Positions 1 through 10,994 of a stretch of 64,000 nt of DNA are shown here, in pieces. The position numbers and the translations under genes are program-made. The notes under the pieces are model-generated. The model saw only the letters and a program-made list of their open reading frames with translations, searched no databases and had not been told where the DNA came from. Each line of letters starts with the position of its first letter. Position 1 is the stretch's first letter. The DNA is from Branchiostoma floridae (taxonomy: Eukaryota; Chordata; Leptocardii; Amphioxiformes; Branchiostomatidae): positions 5,980,165 through 6,044,164 of the forward strand of contig NC_049979.1 of NCBI RefSeq assembly GCF_000003815.2, in the 5' to 3' direction.

Positions 1-169
1 AGGGTAAGGGGGTGCATGGGCTGAGGGTGTGGGGACACAGCACCCTTGTGCCCATTTAAAAAATGCCATACAACTGTCATTTTCAAGCAGTGAATGACAA
101 TTGTCATTGTCATGTAACTGTAACAAAATTGCTTCTGTAACAAAATTGTGCATTTTGCATCTTCTGCAG

Positions 170-339
170 GTTTTGAAGTATGGCATGACGACCCAATCCA
201 CCGGGACCCGGTCACGGCTTTCGCCATAATTGGTGCGTGCGTGGTACTGGCCGCCGCTATTTTTGTCGTGGGTCTCCTGTACAAGGGTCGCCGGGAAGGC
301 AGCCAGGCTGGGTACAGGGTGCTGGAGAGCCAAGACTGA
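170..339 (+). CDS. C-terminal exon of a single-pass membrane protein (gene enters from the left)
   Basis: A last exon. A cttctgcag acceptor ends at 169, and the open frame runs to TGA at 337-339, entering in phase 1. The encoded 56 residues begin FEVWHDDPIHRDP, then a strongly hydrophobic segment (about VTAFAIIGACVVLAAAIFVV) acts as one transmembrane helix, followed by a basic stop-transfer run (YKGRRE) and a tail ending GYRVLESQD. GYRVL fits the GYxxPhi tyrosine sorting signal of lysosomal membrane proteins. The layout of one helix, a short basic tail and GYxxx resembles lysosomal acid phosphatase, but that is only a resemblance. The upstream exons lie outside the window, so the family is not identified. 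An ATTAAA poly(A) signal follows 48 bp after the stop. Confidence 0.7.
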
Positions 340-386
340 GTAGTCGCCCCCCTCCCCTGGCGTACAATTGCGCAACTCCAACTGTT

Positions 387-392
387 ATTAAA
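387..392 (+). terminator. ATTAAA poly(A) signal of the left-edge gene
   Basis: ATTAAA lies 48 bp after the TGA at 337-339. It is the commonest variant of AATAAA and the first such hexamer after the stop, implying a very short 3'UTR. Inferred from position only. Confidence 0.5.
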
Positions 393-469
393 AGTCATCA
401 ATGATGAATCTCTATCGCTTCATTCATTGTCTATACAAAATACCAATTGTGTTTATCATGCATTAAGGT

Positions 470-541
470 ATCTGTATCTGTGTCAATACAGCCAGTATTG
501 ACGCTATTCAGCATAACACACCAGCTCCGCTGGTTATATCA
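470..541. repeat. Dispersed repeat, family with copies at 9301 and 50121
   Basis: This stretch (tatctgtatctg, then gccagtattgacgctattcagc, then a gctggttat end) recurs at 9301-9409 and 50121-50222 with the same order of blocks: a gtatctgta-like start, 'ggtataaccgcccttcagcg', 'taacacacca' and 'cagctggttat'. The spread of short related copies fits a SINE or MITE family. Class undetermined. Confidence 0.55.
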
Positions 542-1122
542 ATATTGAATAATCAGCCAGAGGCACCCATCTCCATTTCTGTAAACCTGGGCCACACAGG
601 TTTGTGCAATCACCATAGCAGGTGGTTAGTACACTGATCTGTGTGTTCAACTACCATACTCTTTCCTAAATACTGATGAGTGCTAAGCATATGTACCATT
701 TTGAAAGTCTTTGGTATGACTCAGCCAGGGATCAAACTCACAACCTACCAATGCAAAGTGAACACTACCAACTTGGTCATTGCACCCAGATTTCAAGGTG
801 ACATGCCAGCTACAGGAGGTTATTGTATCAAGTCATGTATAATGAGAGAGTTTTCAATGATAGTCCCTGCATATGAGAAGGTACATACTGTATGAGGAGT
901 GCAGGGTCAGTGATAGATGTAGGTCCTGCATGTGAAAAGGTACATACTGTATGATGAGTGCAGGTAGCCTGTGTTAACCTTCCAAGTGTCGCTGAAGTTT
1001 GGTTCTACTTCCCTCCCCTCGGGGTCAAACTTCCTGCGATGAGCTCGGCTGGGGCGGACATGCAGCACGATGTACCTGAACTGTGCAGGGGAGTAAGCCA
1101 CTGTCAGAAATAAGCAGAATAA

Positions 1123-1144
1123 AGTCAAGTCAAGTCAAGTCAAG
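1123..1144. repeat. (TCAAG)n microsatellite
   Basis: Four perfect units of the pentamer tcaag, followed by gttaac. Non-coding. Confidence 0.8.
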
Positions 1145-1264
1145 GTTAACTTGAAGAAATAAAGAATACATTTATTAAACCTTATATCTCCAACTTCTTA
1201 ACGAGGTTTCAGCACAGTTAAATGGTAAGTCTGAAGCCCTCAGACATACAGCTATGCATTATCC

Positions 1265-1610
1265 GACATGCAGCATGGTCTGACCTCTGACATGCAGCAT
1301 GGTCTGACCTCTGACATGCAGCATGGTCTGACCTATGACATGCTGCTTGGTCTGACCTCTGACATGCAGCATGGTCTGACCTCGGATGTGCAGGATGGTC
1401 TGACCTCGGACAGGCAGCATGGTAGACCTTTGGCCTAACTTTTGACATTCAGCATGGCTTGACCTTTGACATGTAGCATGGCCTGACCATTGACATGCAG
1501 CATGGCCTGACCTTTGACATGCAGAATGACCTGACCTCTGACATGCAGCATGGCCTGACCTTTGACATGCAGAATGACCTGACCTCTGACATCTTATCTG
1601 ACCTTTGCCT
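1265..1610. repeat. 24-bp minisatellite, about 14 units
   Basis: Tandem units of 24 bp with the core gacatgcagcatggtctgac start at 1265, 1289, 1313 and so on. They drift in the right half, where 'ggcctgacctttgacatgcag' forms alternate. Because 24 is divisible by three and the unit lacks minus-strand stops, several minus frames stay open and give 8-residue repeats such as MLHVRGQT. These have no splice context, so I treat the array as non-coding. Confidence 0.85.
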
Positions 1611-1823
1611 GGCTGGTATCGATGATGACATGTCTGGACCTGCCCTCGATGACCCCCTCCAGGATCACTCCTGAACCTCTGGTGGGAGGAAAGGGTCTTA
1701 TAAACCCCTAGCCTGACTAAAATCATGCTCCTAGCGGCAGCCAGCCAGAGATTGTGTAAACACAGGCTAATTATCTTTTTACTAACTAGTCATAAAGTGA
1801 AGTGAAGTTACTGAGGACAATTC

Positions 1824-1877
1824 ATCTCCAAGCAGATGGGTGAATGAACGAACTAAGAATGGATGGATGGATGGATG
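1824..1877. repeat. ATCTCCAAGCAGAT motif next to a (GGAT)n microsatellite
   Basis: A lone copy of the 14-mer ATCTCCAAGCAGAT occupies 1824-1837; it is the terminal motif of a MITE family seen again at 2881, 3020, 3304, 25206 and 25315. About 20 bp downstream is a short ggatggatggatgg run. Probably a decayed MITE end. Confidence 0.5.
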
Positions 1878-2435
1878 AATTTTGATTTTCTTTTCCTTCC
1901 CTCTATTTGTATACTTGTAGTCATGCAACATGAAAAAAAAAAAATTTAACTTGATGTGAGTCAAGTGCCCAGGTACAAAACAGGAAACAGCTGTTGAGGC
2001 AGCAGGAACTGAAGGATTCATGTTCTCCTTTCCAGAGACTGAGAGAGGAAGTTTATATCAACAATCCCATCCAGCTAATATAAAATTAGTTAAGGAACGG
2101 AAAGCTTACAAACTATGATTACCGAGTATGATGAACATTTTTAAATGGTTACATCATTGATAGTCTGTTACTTTTGTGACGTGATGCTATCCATCAATCA
2201 AGGATAAACAAACAAAGGAATATCACTTTGCAGATCTGATACTTTTTTTAGCAAAATTGACTAGAAAAGATTCCTACTTTTGGTGTTTGTCGGGTTGCCA
2301 TGCAGTCGTGAGCTGGTGGGTCTGTACTGGGATGGAGAGTAGCGGCTGGTTGTCGTACAGACGGCTCATTTCGGAATACTTCTTCTCTCGTTTCACTGTC
2401 TTCTTCTGTCTGTGTGGGTCTTCCTCTTCTGTCTT

Positions 2436-2657
2436 CTGCACCGGAAGTTGTCACCGGAAGTGGTACAACCAAACATGCTGTGTAACCTAGTCTCTGATTG
2501 GTGGGCTTTATCAAAAGCGACCAATCAGAAGGCTCAGCTTGCCGCCAGTTTTTGGCGGCCATATTGAATGTTCTGCAAAAATATGGGAGAAATCGGAAAT
2601 TTATAATCGTGCCGGTGGCGAGGCTTTGGAGCAGTTTCCTCGGCGGGTTTGGGCAGG
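2436..2657 (+). promoter_or_regulatory. TTL promoter: tandem ETS sites, CCAAT boxes, YY1-like site
   Basis: Immediately upstream of the TTL ATG. Two perfect ACCGGAAGT ETS/GABP sites lie 13 bp apart (2440-2448 and 2453-2461). An inverted CCAAT box (gattgg, near 2496) and a direct one (ccaatcagaa, 2521-2530) follow, then ggcggccatatt near 2556, which contains the YY1 core CCATNTT. There is no TATA box. This is the usual composition of a broad housekeeping promoter in animals. The transcription start is inferred to lie between about 2540 and 2650. Confidence 0.6.
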
Positions 2658-5600
2658 ATGTACACGTTCGTGAACAGGGACGAGAGCAGCAGCGTGTACG
2701 GCGCCGTAGCGGAGCTGCTGGTGGCTCGGGGGGACTGGCGAGGGCTGCCGAGGGACTCGGCACGGTTCCACCTCATGCTGGGCGAGAGGAACAAGCTGCC
2801 GTTCGGCCGGCTGGGTGAGTAGGAATAGGTGTGGGCAGACCGTGGGGTGGGGTGGTGGCGGGTACCGTTAGCAAGCTGTAATCTCCAAGCAGATCCACAG
2901 TGGCTTAATATAGTATCAAACCCACCGTAGGTCTCCAAGCAGATCCACAGTGGCTTAATATAGTATCAAACCCACCGTACTTCTTGGCTAGCTCAGATAC
3001 TATCTTATGGCACCGTAGGATCTGCTTGGAGATGCCCGTTTGACTCCCTTTGGCCAGCTCTTCTTCTTGGCTAGCTCAGATACTATCTTATGGCACCGTA
3101 GGATCTGCTTGGAGATTAAGCAAGCTGGGCACTGGTCATATATGGGGCGGAAAGGGCACCGGACGACTGGGAATCTTCAAGCAGATGCGCGGTGGCATGA
3201 ACCCAAAATTATCATATCATATCAGCTAGCTTGACGTCGGTACGAAAATTTTATTTTTAGCATCCTAGTTTGGCCCTTTCGATACTGTTTTTGCCACCAG
3301 TACATCTGCTTGGAGATTGCCGGTCTGTCGCAGTGGGCGTTCCCGAAGGAAGGAAGGGTCCCGCCCACTTCTTGCCCCCCTCCCCCTTGGTGGGTCCAGC
3401 TGCTGTATCGAGAGGGCTAGGCTACTTGAGTGTAATCACCAGTTGTTTTATGTTGTTTATTGTTGTTGTTTATTGTTTGTTGTTGTCTCCGCCAGGCCAC
3501 GAGCCAGGTCTTGTCCAGCTGGAATCACCTGCTTGTTGTTGTTTATTGTTTTTTTTCCACCAGGCCACGAGCCAGGTCTTGTCCAGCTGGTGAACTACTA
3601 CCGAGGGTCTGGCAGCATCTGCAGGAAGACTTCCATGGTCAAGTAAACATCTGTTTGTTGTTTTCATGTCGTATAAGTAAACATCTGTTTGTTGTCATCA
3701 TGTTGTACAAGTAAATGTTTGTTGTTTTCCTGTCATACCAGAAAACATCTGTTGTATTTGTGTCATAGTAAAAGTAAACATCTGTTTGTTGTTTATCAAA
3801 GTCCCCTCAAAAGACCTGTTTGAAAGACTATAGCGAGCTAAATGAGCCTGGAGACAGCTCTCTGGAAATATGGACAATGCAGGGAGCTACATTGCCATGA
3901 CAACATGCATGTGGCAAATGTCTACTGTGTCTAGTTCGTGAACTCCCATGTAGGATACCTACATCCAGGAGTGGTCAGTATGTTACTGTTAAGTGTAATA
4001 TATAGAAGTTGTTCTTAATTTTATTGACTCATTTTCATATTCCCCCTGCAGGACAGTTCAGAGTTACTGTGCGGCTGCCGGCTCCGACCCGTTCCTCTGG
4101 ATGCCTCCATCCTTCGTCGTCTGTCCCACCAGGTTCCTGGCAGAGGATGATGGGAAGGCTGCTAGGGGCAGGCTGGGATTGAAGTTGAAGCGGAAGGACG
4201 AGAGAAGCGAGTTCCGGACAGCAGCTGCCGACGGGAACGGGAAGGGTGGAGTCTGGATTGCTAAGGCCTCTGCTGGCGCTAAAGGTTTGTGTCAGTAGCA
4301 GCTTCTGTTGTGCAGTGTCAGGAAAAGTCATGTCAGTGGATGATTGCTTTTCAAAGATAACAGCTAGGTTTCCCCTACACTTGTCGTACAATCATTTGAA
4401 AGAATTTTGTTACTAGTGAGAGATAGTAACAAAAGATTACGATAATTTAGTCATCCTGAGAGACATAGTTATTTCCTCTAATGTGCAAAAGATTAGACAA
4501 CAACATGAGGTGAGTGGAGCTTTGCTGATATTTTATGCTGATGAATCTGTATACTATGTATACCTTATGCTTTATGTTCCCAGGTGAGGATATCCTGATC
4601 TCGTCAGACTGTGATGCGCTGCTGGAGTTTGTAGATGGAGGAAAACAGTCCCATGTCCTACAGAAGTACATCGAGAATCCGCTGCTGCTCACCGGGAACA
4701 GGAAGTTTGACATGAGGTGGGTCGTTCTGCAGTAAAATTGAGCCGTAATTTCCAACCACCACTATTGTATACAGTGTAGTTTGTTATGGTGGGTTTGGGG
4801 TACCACCCATGTAACAAGTGGTAGGGTCTGCTTGTGGTTAAATCACACATGACGTGGTGCCCCATTTGTTCACCATTATGAATATGCCGTGAAAGGTTGC
4901 CAACAGGCTATGTTCCTTTATTATGCGCCTACTATCGTCCTTGAATGAGTCTACACAGCATGCGATCCTAATTGGCGAACACACAAAAATTGGACTTACC
5001 CATTTTTGGCTGTCTGAGCAATCAAGGAATGAGCAATCCACTGCTTCTCTGACGTCACGAATAGTGGTTGATAAGTGGAGTCTTTGCTAAGGGATGGTTG
5101 AAATGCCCTGGTGTCTTTGATTCCTCTTGTATAGAAGTTTGGTTCTGTGTCCAAGATTCTTACTTTGTCCAGTAAAACTGGGAGACTCTATACATATGTT
5201 TGTATGTATGTATGTATGTATGAGGTAGGAGAGCAGTTCTTCTATGTTCTCTGCTGGGGGGAAGATTTCACAATGTACATGTTATCCTATACTCACAATC
5301 GTATGTTACATTCAAGTGTAGCTAAACTGTGATTTGAAGAAGTGGAAATCCCATGTGATTTAGAATGCTTCTGTGTTTGCATGTAGGATGTGTGTGTTGC
5401 TCCTCTGAAGAATGTTTGTTTGTTTATCTGAAGGATGTGGGTGCTGCTTGACCAGCAGTACAACATCTGGCTGTTCAAGGAGGGAGTCCTCAGGACCTCG
5501 TCTGACCCCTACAACCCCAACGACCTTCAGGACCTGACGAGCCACCTGACAAATCACTGCTTACAGGTCAGTAGTTCAAAAGGTCACACCTAACTAATCA

Positions 5601-7785
5601 CTGCTTACAGGTCAGTGGTTCAAAGGTCACACCTAACTTATCAATGCTAGTGTTAGAGTTATGTGGCTGTGACTTCTGCTTCAGGATTACTAAGAAACAG
5701 CAAAAGAACTGTCGAGTTTGTACTCCCTGGGCCCAGCAGAGTTGAGTTTGAACATGTTCATAACAATTACACGACCTATTTGGCCTTGTTTGTCTAATTG
5801 ACCCAGCTAGTATGGCTACTGTCAACTGTATGCTCAGTTATCCACTTGAGATGAATCCTAGTAAATCATAGATCATCAATGCCATACGTATTCTCAATAC
5901 GCACCTTTTCCCTGACTAGTCCACATCCCTGGTTCAGTTTTGCTCATATCCTGCCCTCCTGCACTTTTCTTATCTTTTCAGAACCTTCCTAGAAACCTAG
6001 TTCTGCACTGCTGTAGCGTTCCTGGGCTGCTATCTGCCGCTTCCAACCTGCAAGCCCTGTAGCACATACAGTAGGAAGGTGCTTCACTTCCCTTTTCTGT
6101 CATGTAGATTCATGTAAAGCAGACATGTACTGTAGCAAAACACACTCCTAAGCTGGTTTCACTCCTCATGATGATGATGATGAAGAAGATGATGATGTTG
6201 ATGATGGACCTAACCTGGCCTCTTGTCTTGCCCTCAGGAAGCCCACTCTGCAAACTATGGCAAATATGAGGAGGGCAACGAGATGTTCTTTCAAGAGTTC
6301 AACAGGTACTTCTTACCTTCAGCTTACCATAAGAATCAGTAATCTTCACCAGTAAGAATTCTAATGATGGATTATCTTTTCTTATTCCATTCTTGATTTT
6401 CGATCATCTGACTTTGATGACTAATTTCAGGTTTCTTGAGACTGAACATGACACCACCTTAGAATCTGCAGTCCTGCCTCAAGTCCGGACCATCATCAGG
6501 CACTGCTTAGAGGCGATCAGGGAGGTGAGCTGAGGTCTGCTACTGTGTGCTTCTGTGTTCCTACTTGTCTTTGGACAGACTTGTCTTTGTGTTGGTAGTT
6601 TCGATGTGCGTCGCAAGGATCTCTTCTGGGTTAGGGGTTTCAGAGCGATGCTTACCAACAAAGTCAAGTCCAGGACACACTATACTTGTGCTCATTCAAG
6701 CCCCAAACACTGCAGGAGCCACATGGCGACACGTTTGCATGTTGGTTTGAATTAAGTAACTACATGCACCAGCATCCTTTCCAAAGGAGCAGCGTAAGTG
6801 TGTGCGGAGGACTTGAGGTTGTCTACCCCATTTACCCTACTGTCTTTGTGATCGTCTTCATTTTTCCAAATCCCTCCTGTTGTGTGAGAGAGATGAGCTA
6901 AGTAAGGTGTGCATGTTTGTGTGTTTGTGCTTGTCTTTACACAATCCTGTGATAGTCTTCATTTTTCCAAACCCCTCCTGTTGTGTGAGAGAGGTTTGTT
7001 ACTGTGTGTATGTTTGTGTGTTTCTACTTGTCTTTACGCAGATCTGTCTATGTGATAGTCTTCATTTTTCCACCCCCTCCTGTTGCCTGTAGAACATCAG
7101 CACCGCTGGGCTAGACTACTGCAGCTTCCAGCTGTTTGGGTTTGATTTCATGCTGGACAGTCAGCTGAAGGTGTGGCTCATCGAGGTCAACGGGGCTCCA
7201 GCCTGCGCCAGGTAACAAACACACAAACAAACAAACAAACAAACAAACATTATAGAGCAGTGTTGACTTCATGCTGGACAGCCAGCTGAAGGTGTGGCTC
7301 ATCGAGGTCAACGGGGCTCCGGCCTGTGCCAGGTAACAAACAAACAAACACGCAAACAAACTGTAAGATCTTGGTGGTCTTTAGTATGTCTGAGTGAAGA
7401 TTGTCTTCCAATATGTATCTATGTTACAAAGACAGTTGGAGACCATTCGTATATAGGTGACCTAGATGCTATGTCAATATTTTATGTGCCTATAATGACT
7501 GTGTTGTGAACATCTTAGACTAAGAACAAGGCTTACAGGGCATACATGAAGCGTCTAAATGTCATTATGAGGTTTGGATTTGACTTCCATGCATGTATGC
7601 AGAGGGTTGGTGTGTGGACTGACTCCAGCATGTACAATTCGTTCCTCCCCAGGAAGCTTCTTCCTGACCTTGCTGCTGGCATTGTGGCCATCGCAGTCAA
7701 CCCCCTGTTCCCCCCCACAACTGAGGGAGAAGTGGAACGGTCCAGCACGGCTGGAGATATCAGGGATGTGTTCGAGAAGTTGTGA
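2658..7785 (+). CDS. TTL: Tubulin-tyrosine ligase, nine exons, complete (382 aa)
   Basis: TTL re-adds tyrosine to the C-terminus of detyrosinated alpha-tubulin in the cytosol, using ATP. Exons: 2658-2814, 3564-3642, 4052-4284, 4584-4716, 5434-5566, 6238-6305, 6431-6524, 7093-7211, 7653-7785. Every junction is GT-AG and phases agree; the total is 1149 nt, 382 residues against about 377 in vertebrates. The product starts [15 protein letters not shown] and contains [40 protein letters not shown] (ATP-binding core), [17 protein letters not shown] and [12 protein letters not shown] (Mg-ATP residues Glu and Asn), ending DVFEKL like the vertebrate IFIKL end. The start is the ATG giving MYTF, conserved in the family. 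The loop after exon 3 'FLAEDDGK' is lineage-specific. Several introns hold duplicated pieces of adjoining exons (see separate entries). The promoter looks constitutive. Confidence 0.95.
2881..3116. mobile_element. Foldback MITE with internal tandem duplications in TTL intron 1
   Basis: ATCTCCAAGCAGATCC starts the element at 2881 and again (first base G) at 2931; the inverted end GGATCTGCTTGGAGAT closes it at 3018-3033 and again at 3101-3116. The left 50-bp unit and the right 83-bp unit are each tandemly doubled. The similarity between arms runs about 40 bp (…ACGGTG.CATAAGATAGTATC). A further variant lies at 3173-3186 and an inverted one at 3304-3317, so TTL intron 1 is largely built from this family. 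Confidence 0.65.
3434..3520 (+). repeat. Upstream duplicate of the TTL exon 2 acceptor and exon start
   Basis: The 30 bp at 3491-3520 are identical to 3561-3590, 70 bp downstream, and cover the CAG acceptor plus the first 27 nt of exon 2 (frame HEPGLVQL). Flanking 'aatcacc…ttgttgtttattg' sequence is shared too, so this is a tandem duplication across the intron-exon boundary. The upstream copy runs into 'gaatcacctgc' and lacks the rest of exon 2, so it is a decoy acceptor or a dead half exon. Confidence 0.8.
5552..5637 (+). repeat. 44-bp tandem duplication across the TTL exon 5 donor
   Basis: aatcactgcttacag plus the donor gtcagt and the following 'gttcaaaggtcacacctaact' occur at 5552-5595 and again at 5596-5637. 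The first copy is the true exon end (5566). Use of the second donor at 5611 would add 44 nt and read GTC AGT AGT TCA … ACC TAA, a premature stop. Confidence 0.8.
6840..7092 (+). repeat. Triplicated acceptor tract upstream of TTL exon 8
   Basis: The polypyrimidine tract of exon 8 (tcttcatttttccaccccctcctgttg, ending at 7086) recurs upstream near 6855-6880 and 6957-6982 as tcttcatttttccaaa.ccctcctgttg, with shared 'tgtgtgtttgtgcttgtcttta' spacers. The spacing is about 100-110 bp. Only the last copy ends in an acceptor followed by coding sequence. Confidence 0.7.
7261..7332 (+). pseudogene. 72-bp in-frame duplicate of the 3' part of TTL exon 8
   Basis: Downstream of exon 8, a gagcag acceptor at 7260 precedes 72 bp encoding [20 protein letters not shown] and ACA, nearly identical to exon 8 and followed by the same donor ggtaacaaac at 7333. 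Exon 8 ends in phase 2, and the duplicate enters and leaves in phase 2 (AG|T, then GCC AG|), so it could be spliced between exons 8 and 9 without a frameshift. It would add 24 residues and a second IEVNGAP motif. The few differences (cca/ccg, tgc/tgt, agt/agc) are silent. Either a recent remnant or an optional exon. Confidence 0.75.
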
Positions 7786-8818
7786 CTGTGATGCTTCTGT
7801 CTGGGGCAAGTTTAACATGGAAAACATATCAGCTAGTGAAGTTTAACATGACATTGTGTTAAACTGGGGGAAACATATCAGCTAGCAAAGTGTAACATCT
7901 GCGAAACTGAGGGGAAACATATCAGCTAGGGAAGGGTGTTTTAAAAATAGGTGGATCCAAAAGATACAACAAGGGAACGTGGCTTGGGCAGGTTGTTTCT
8001 ATAGACACAAAGGTGCTAGAAACTGTTAACCTGCCTGGGGTTTCCTTACATGCCCAACTAGTGAGGAAACTTTGGTGTTCAGGTCCCACTCTCATAGGGC
8101 ATAACAAAGCAGGTGCAGAGTCAGACTTGTGCAGGTTGTTTCTATAGACCATTGAAGGAGGATAAGATAAGACTTTTAAAGACAAGGAATTTGCTGGAAA
8201 CTCTGAACCTGCCCAGAGTTTCCTTACGTACCCACTTAGTAAGGGTACTGCTCTGCAGCAGACTTGATGATGACTGTGATATCAATGTCATAATAATATC
8301 AAGGTTTAAGATGAAAGAAATAAGCCAGAAACCCTAGGCCTTGCCATATATAGAATAGGAGGGATATAGTTAAAACATATCTAAAAGGTATCAAAACTAG
8401 CTCATTATAACATCTGTTCTAAGAACAGAATTGTGCCTTGGCTGCAGGTTAACTAGATTTGTCTGTTTTAATATTAATGACTTTGTGTATATCTCAGAAA
8501 ATTTGTGAAAGTCTTTTTAGCACCTTATCAGTGAGTTTTGTAGGCTCAAAAGTATATGTAGTTTTAGCTTAAAATGTATGAATTTTTATTGCAAAAGTTG
8601 TCATATTTTATACATACAAAATATATTTTTGTTTGCTTTTATTGTATGAGATGAAACATGGCTCTCTGGTTAGGTCCATGTTTGGTGACTTGCATGACTT
8701 GCACTCTGCCAAGTTACAGGCAACAAATTTTGATACTATGCATGTCAGAATGCACATCTGAATTCAGTGCTATCATGAAAAATGCAACCAATTATATATA
8801 GAGATAATTCCAAATAAA
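7786..8818 (+). other. TTL 3'UTR with internal duplications and AATAAA
   Basis: About 1 kb from the stop to AATAAA at 8813-8818. It contains three degenerate 45-bp units built on 'aaacatatcagctag' (7818-7935) and a diverged pair (about 7985-8080 and 8129-8250) sharing 'gcaggttgtttctatagac…aacctgcc…gtttcctta'. No open frame here has coding features. Confidence 0.6.
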
Positions 8819-8848
8819 GACATAAACACACGACTCACGTCTGTCATT

Positions 8849-8854
8849 TTTATT
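8849..8854 (-). terminator. Minus-strand AATAAA, candidate 3' end of the mucin-like gene
   Basis: tttatt on the plus strand, read AATAAA on the minus strand, 31 bp beyond the TTL poly(A) signal on the opposite strand. If used, the minus gene has a 3'UTR of about 2.1 kb (8849-10994) and the two genes end almost on top of each other. No other strong hexamer was singled out. Confidence 0.45.
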
Positions 8855-9300
8855 ACCACAAAACAGAAGCTCGATGTTGCATTACTGGTACACACGCTCT
8901 TGCACATACATGTACATTTTGTAGGTGTTCTCTGGTGTGTACATTTCTCTGCACTATAACACAAGGCCTTGGCAACCCAAAACTGCTACATTTCTGTTAC
9001 AGACTTGTAGTACATGCACGCAGTCTGAGGATCACTGGGAGATTTGTCATGGATCACAGATCATACACTACATGTACTTCAGCATCTACAATATGTTATG
9101 AGATCACTATTCACCTGTGACATGTCTTGCAAGAACATGTTATTAGGAAATGTTGATATGTCTTGAAAGGAAGCTGATATGTCTTGTCAGACAGCTGTCT
9201 TGCAAGGAACGTCTGAATAACATTACTTTTGGTTGACAGGATGACTGTCCCTGCCAACTCAGGATTACAACAAAACACTGACACACATGAGCAACACACT

Positions 9301-9409
9301 GTATCTGTATCTATATAGCCGGTATAACCGCCCTTCAGCGTAACACACCAACTTCGCAGCGCGGCAGCAGCTGGTTATGTCACACCGAAGGACCCGTCAC
9401 ACCTAACGC
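9301..9409. repeat. Dispersed repeat, second copy of the 470/50121 family
   Basis: gtatctgtatctatatagccggtataacc…cagctggttatgtcacacc. It shares 'ggtataaccgcccttcagcg' and 'taacacacca' with the 50121 copy. It lies in the presumed 3'UTR of the minus-strand mucin-like gene. Confidence 0.6.
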
Positions 9410-10994
9410 CACACCTGAACTAACATGAGATGCAACAGTTTTATGCATACCTGCAGAATTCTATGGTACCATCACTGCATCTACATTGCACTTCAGTCAG
9501 CATTACGGCAACATAAATCTTTAACATCTCAGTTTTAAATCTCATAAATACAACAATTATCACATCAGGATATTGCTTCCTTTTATCTTATCTTATACAT
9601 CTGATATTATAGTGGTCAAATTTTTACATCCCTTTTCAAAAATATACAGTCAGAACCACATCCTGTTGAAGCCATTGCTTATATTCATTTGACCATTGGA
9701 AGAATTGTAATGGCTACATCTATTTCTTTATATGGAGAAGTTCATACCACGAAGTATTTGTTATTAATGTATTCAATTGGCTACAATTATATTTTTGCAA
9801 CCTCTAAGCACCTGCAAATAGGAATAGTTCCACGTTGCCATGTGATGGCTTTTGACAGCTTTTCCTGCTCTAACTAAAAGGCATGCTTTGGAACTTGGAA
9901 GAACCAGGATAAGGCCTGAACCCCCAGGGCTCGAAATTTGAATAAATTGTGAGATTGCAGACTTGTAATCTGGAAAACTAAAACAATTCAGGATCAGACT
10001 TGTATGAGCCACAAATAGCAGAACCCCCCCCCTCCTCCTCGAGAGCCTGTGTCACCCTTTTCCTCAATATTTTGAATTCCTGTAGTCGTCTTATTCACGA
10101 AAATAATTGCGAGGCAACCAAATTTTGTGTAATCATCTTAGTACATTGATTTTAGCATAATATTGAGGGGGTTCTTCTGCATTCAGTGTAAAACGCTGTG
10201 GGGACCCCCATGCAGACCCTCCCCCTTGTGCCAACTCACCAGCTTGGCTCCACATTACCTCATCAGGCTGCTATTCCATACACATCCTCAGGCTGTCCCA
10301 GCTGCTGACCACACACAGCAGCCACCAGCCGTACTAAACACAACACAACACAACAAGGCACTGCAGGATCAATAATCTCCATTCTTCCCACTGGTAACAT
10401 CCTGGAGCGGCCACCGGCCCTCGAAACATGCCGTCTAGCCATAGGCTGGTGTCCAAACTTACAGCTGACAGTCTTTTTCATCCTCTTTGGAAACAGGTCT
10501 GACCCAAGTTTGCTGGCGACCGTTTGACAACTTTGTCACTACGTACTAGCTGGCTATCCACTAGTCAAGTTTGCAGCTCTTTGCAAAGAGGGTGAAAAAA
10601 ACACGGCAGCTATAATTATGATAGGTTTGGATACCAGATCTAAAATTCTGAAATATACGCTCAGACAAAAACTGTCTGAAAGTCCTACTAATCCTACGCA
10701 ACATCTATTAGTCTACCCTGACTTTTAACAAATAAAGAGGTTAACAAACATAACACTGAGAAAAACTTGGCACTAACTTAAGATATGTTTAACAGGGAAA
10801 TAAAGTTCACTATAAAAAAAAACACTGAATTCTTCTGACAACATTTGTCTATTAAAGCTCCTGCTTTAGAGTTTCTGGGAGCTTGATGCTGGAACTGGCT
10901 AACACTTAGGCTGCAGTAACCAATCAGAATTCTTCACCAGAGCAGGCGTCCAATGGGAAATGCATATCAAAGAGCTGCAGGTTACCCTGACCAA

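Noticed and set aside
1265-1610. Regularly spaced repeats as a CRISPR array
   Set aside because: Units are contiguous with no spacers, in a eukaryotic context.
1218-1726. Three overlapping minus-strand frames with HAACQRSD- or LHVRGQT-type repeats
   Set aside because: They come from a 24-bp minisatellite that is open in several frames; no splice sites, no conserved domain.
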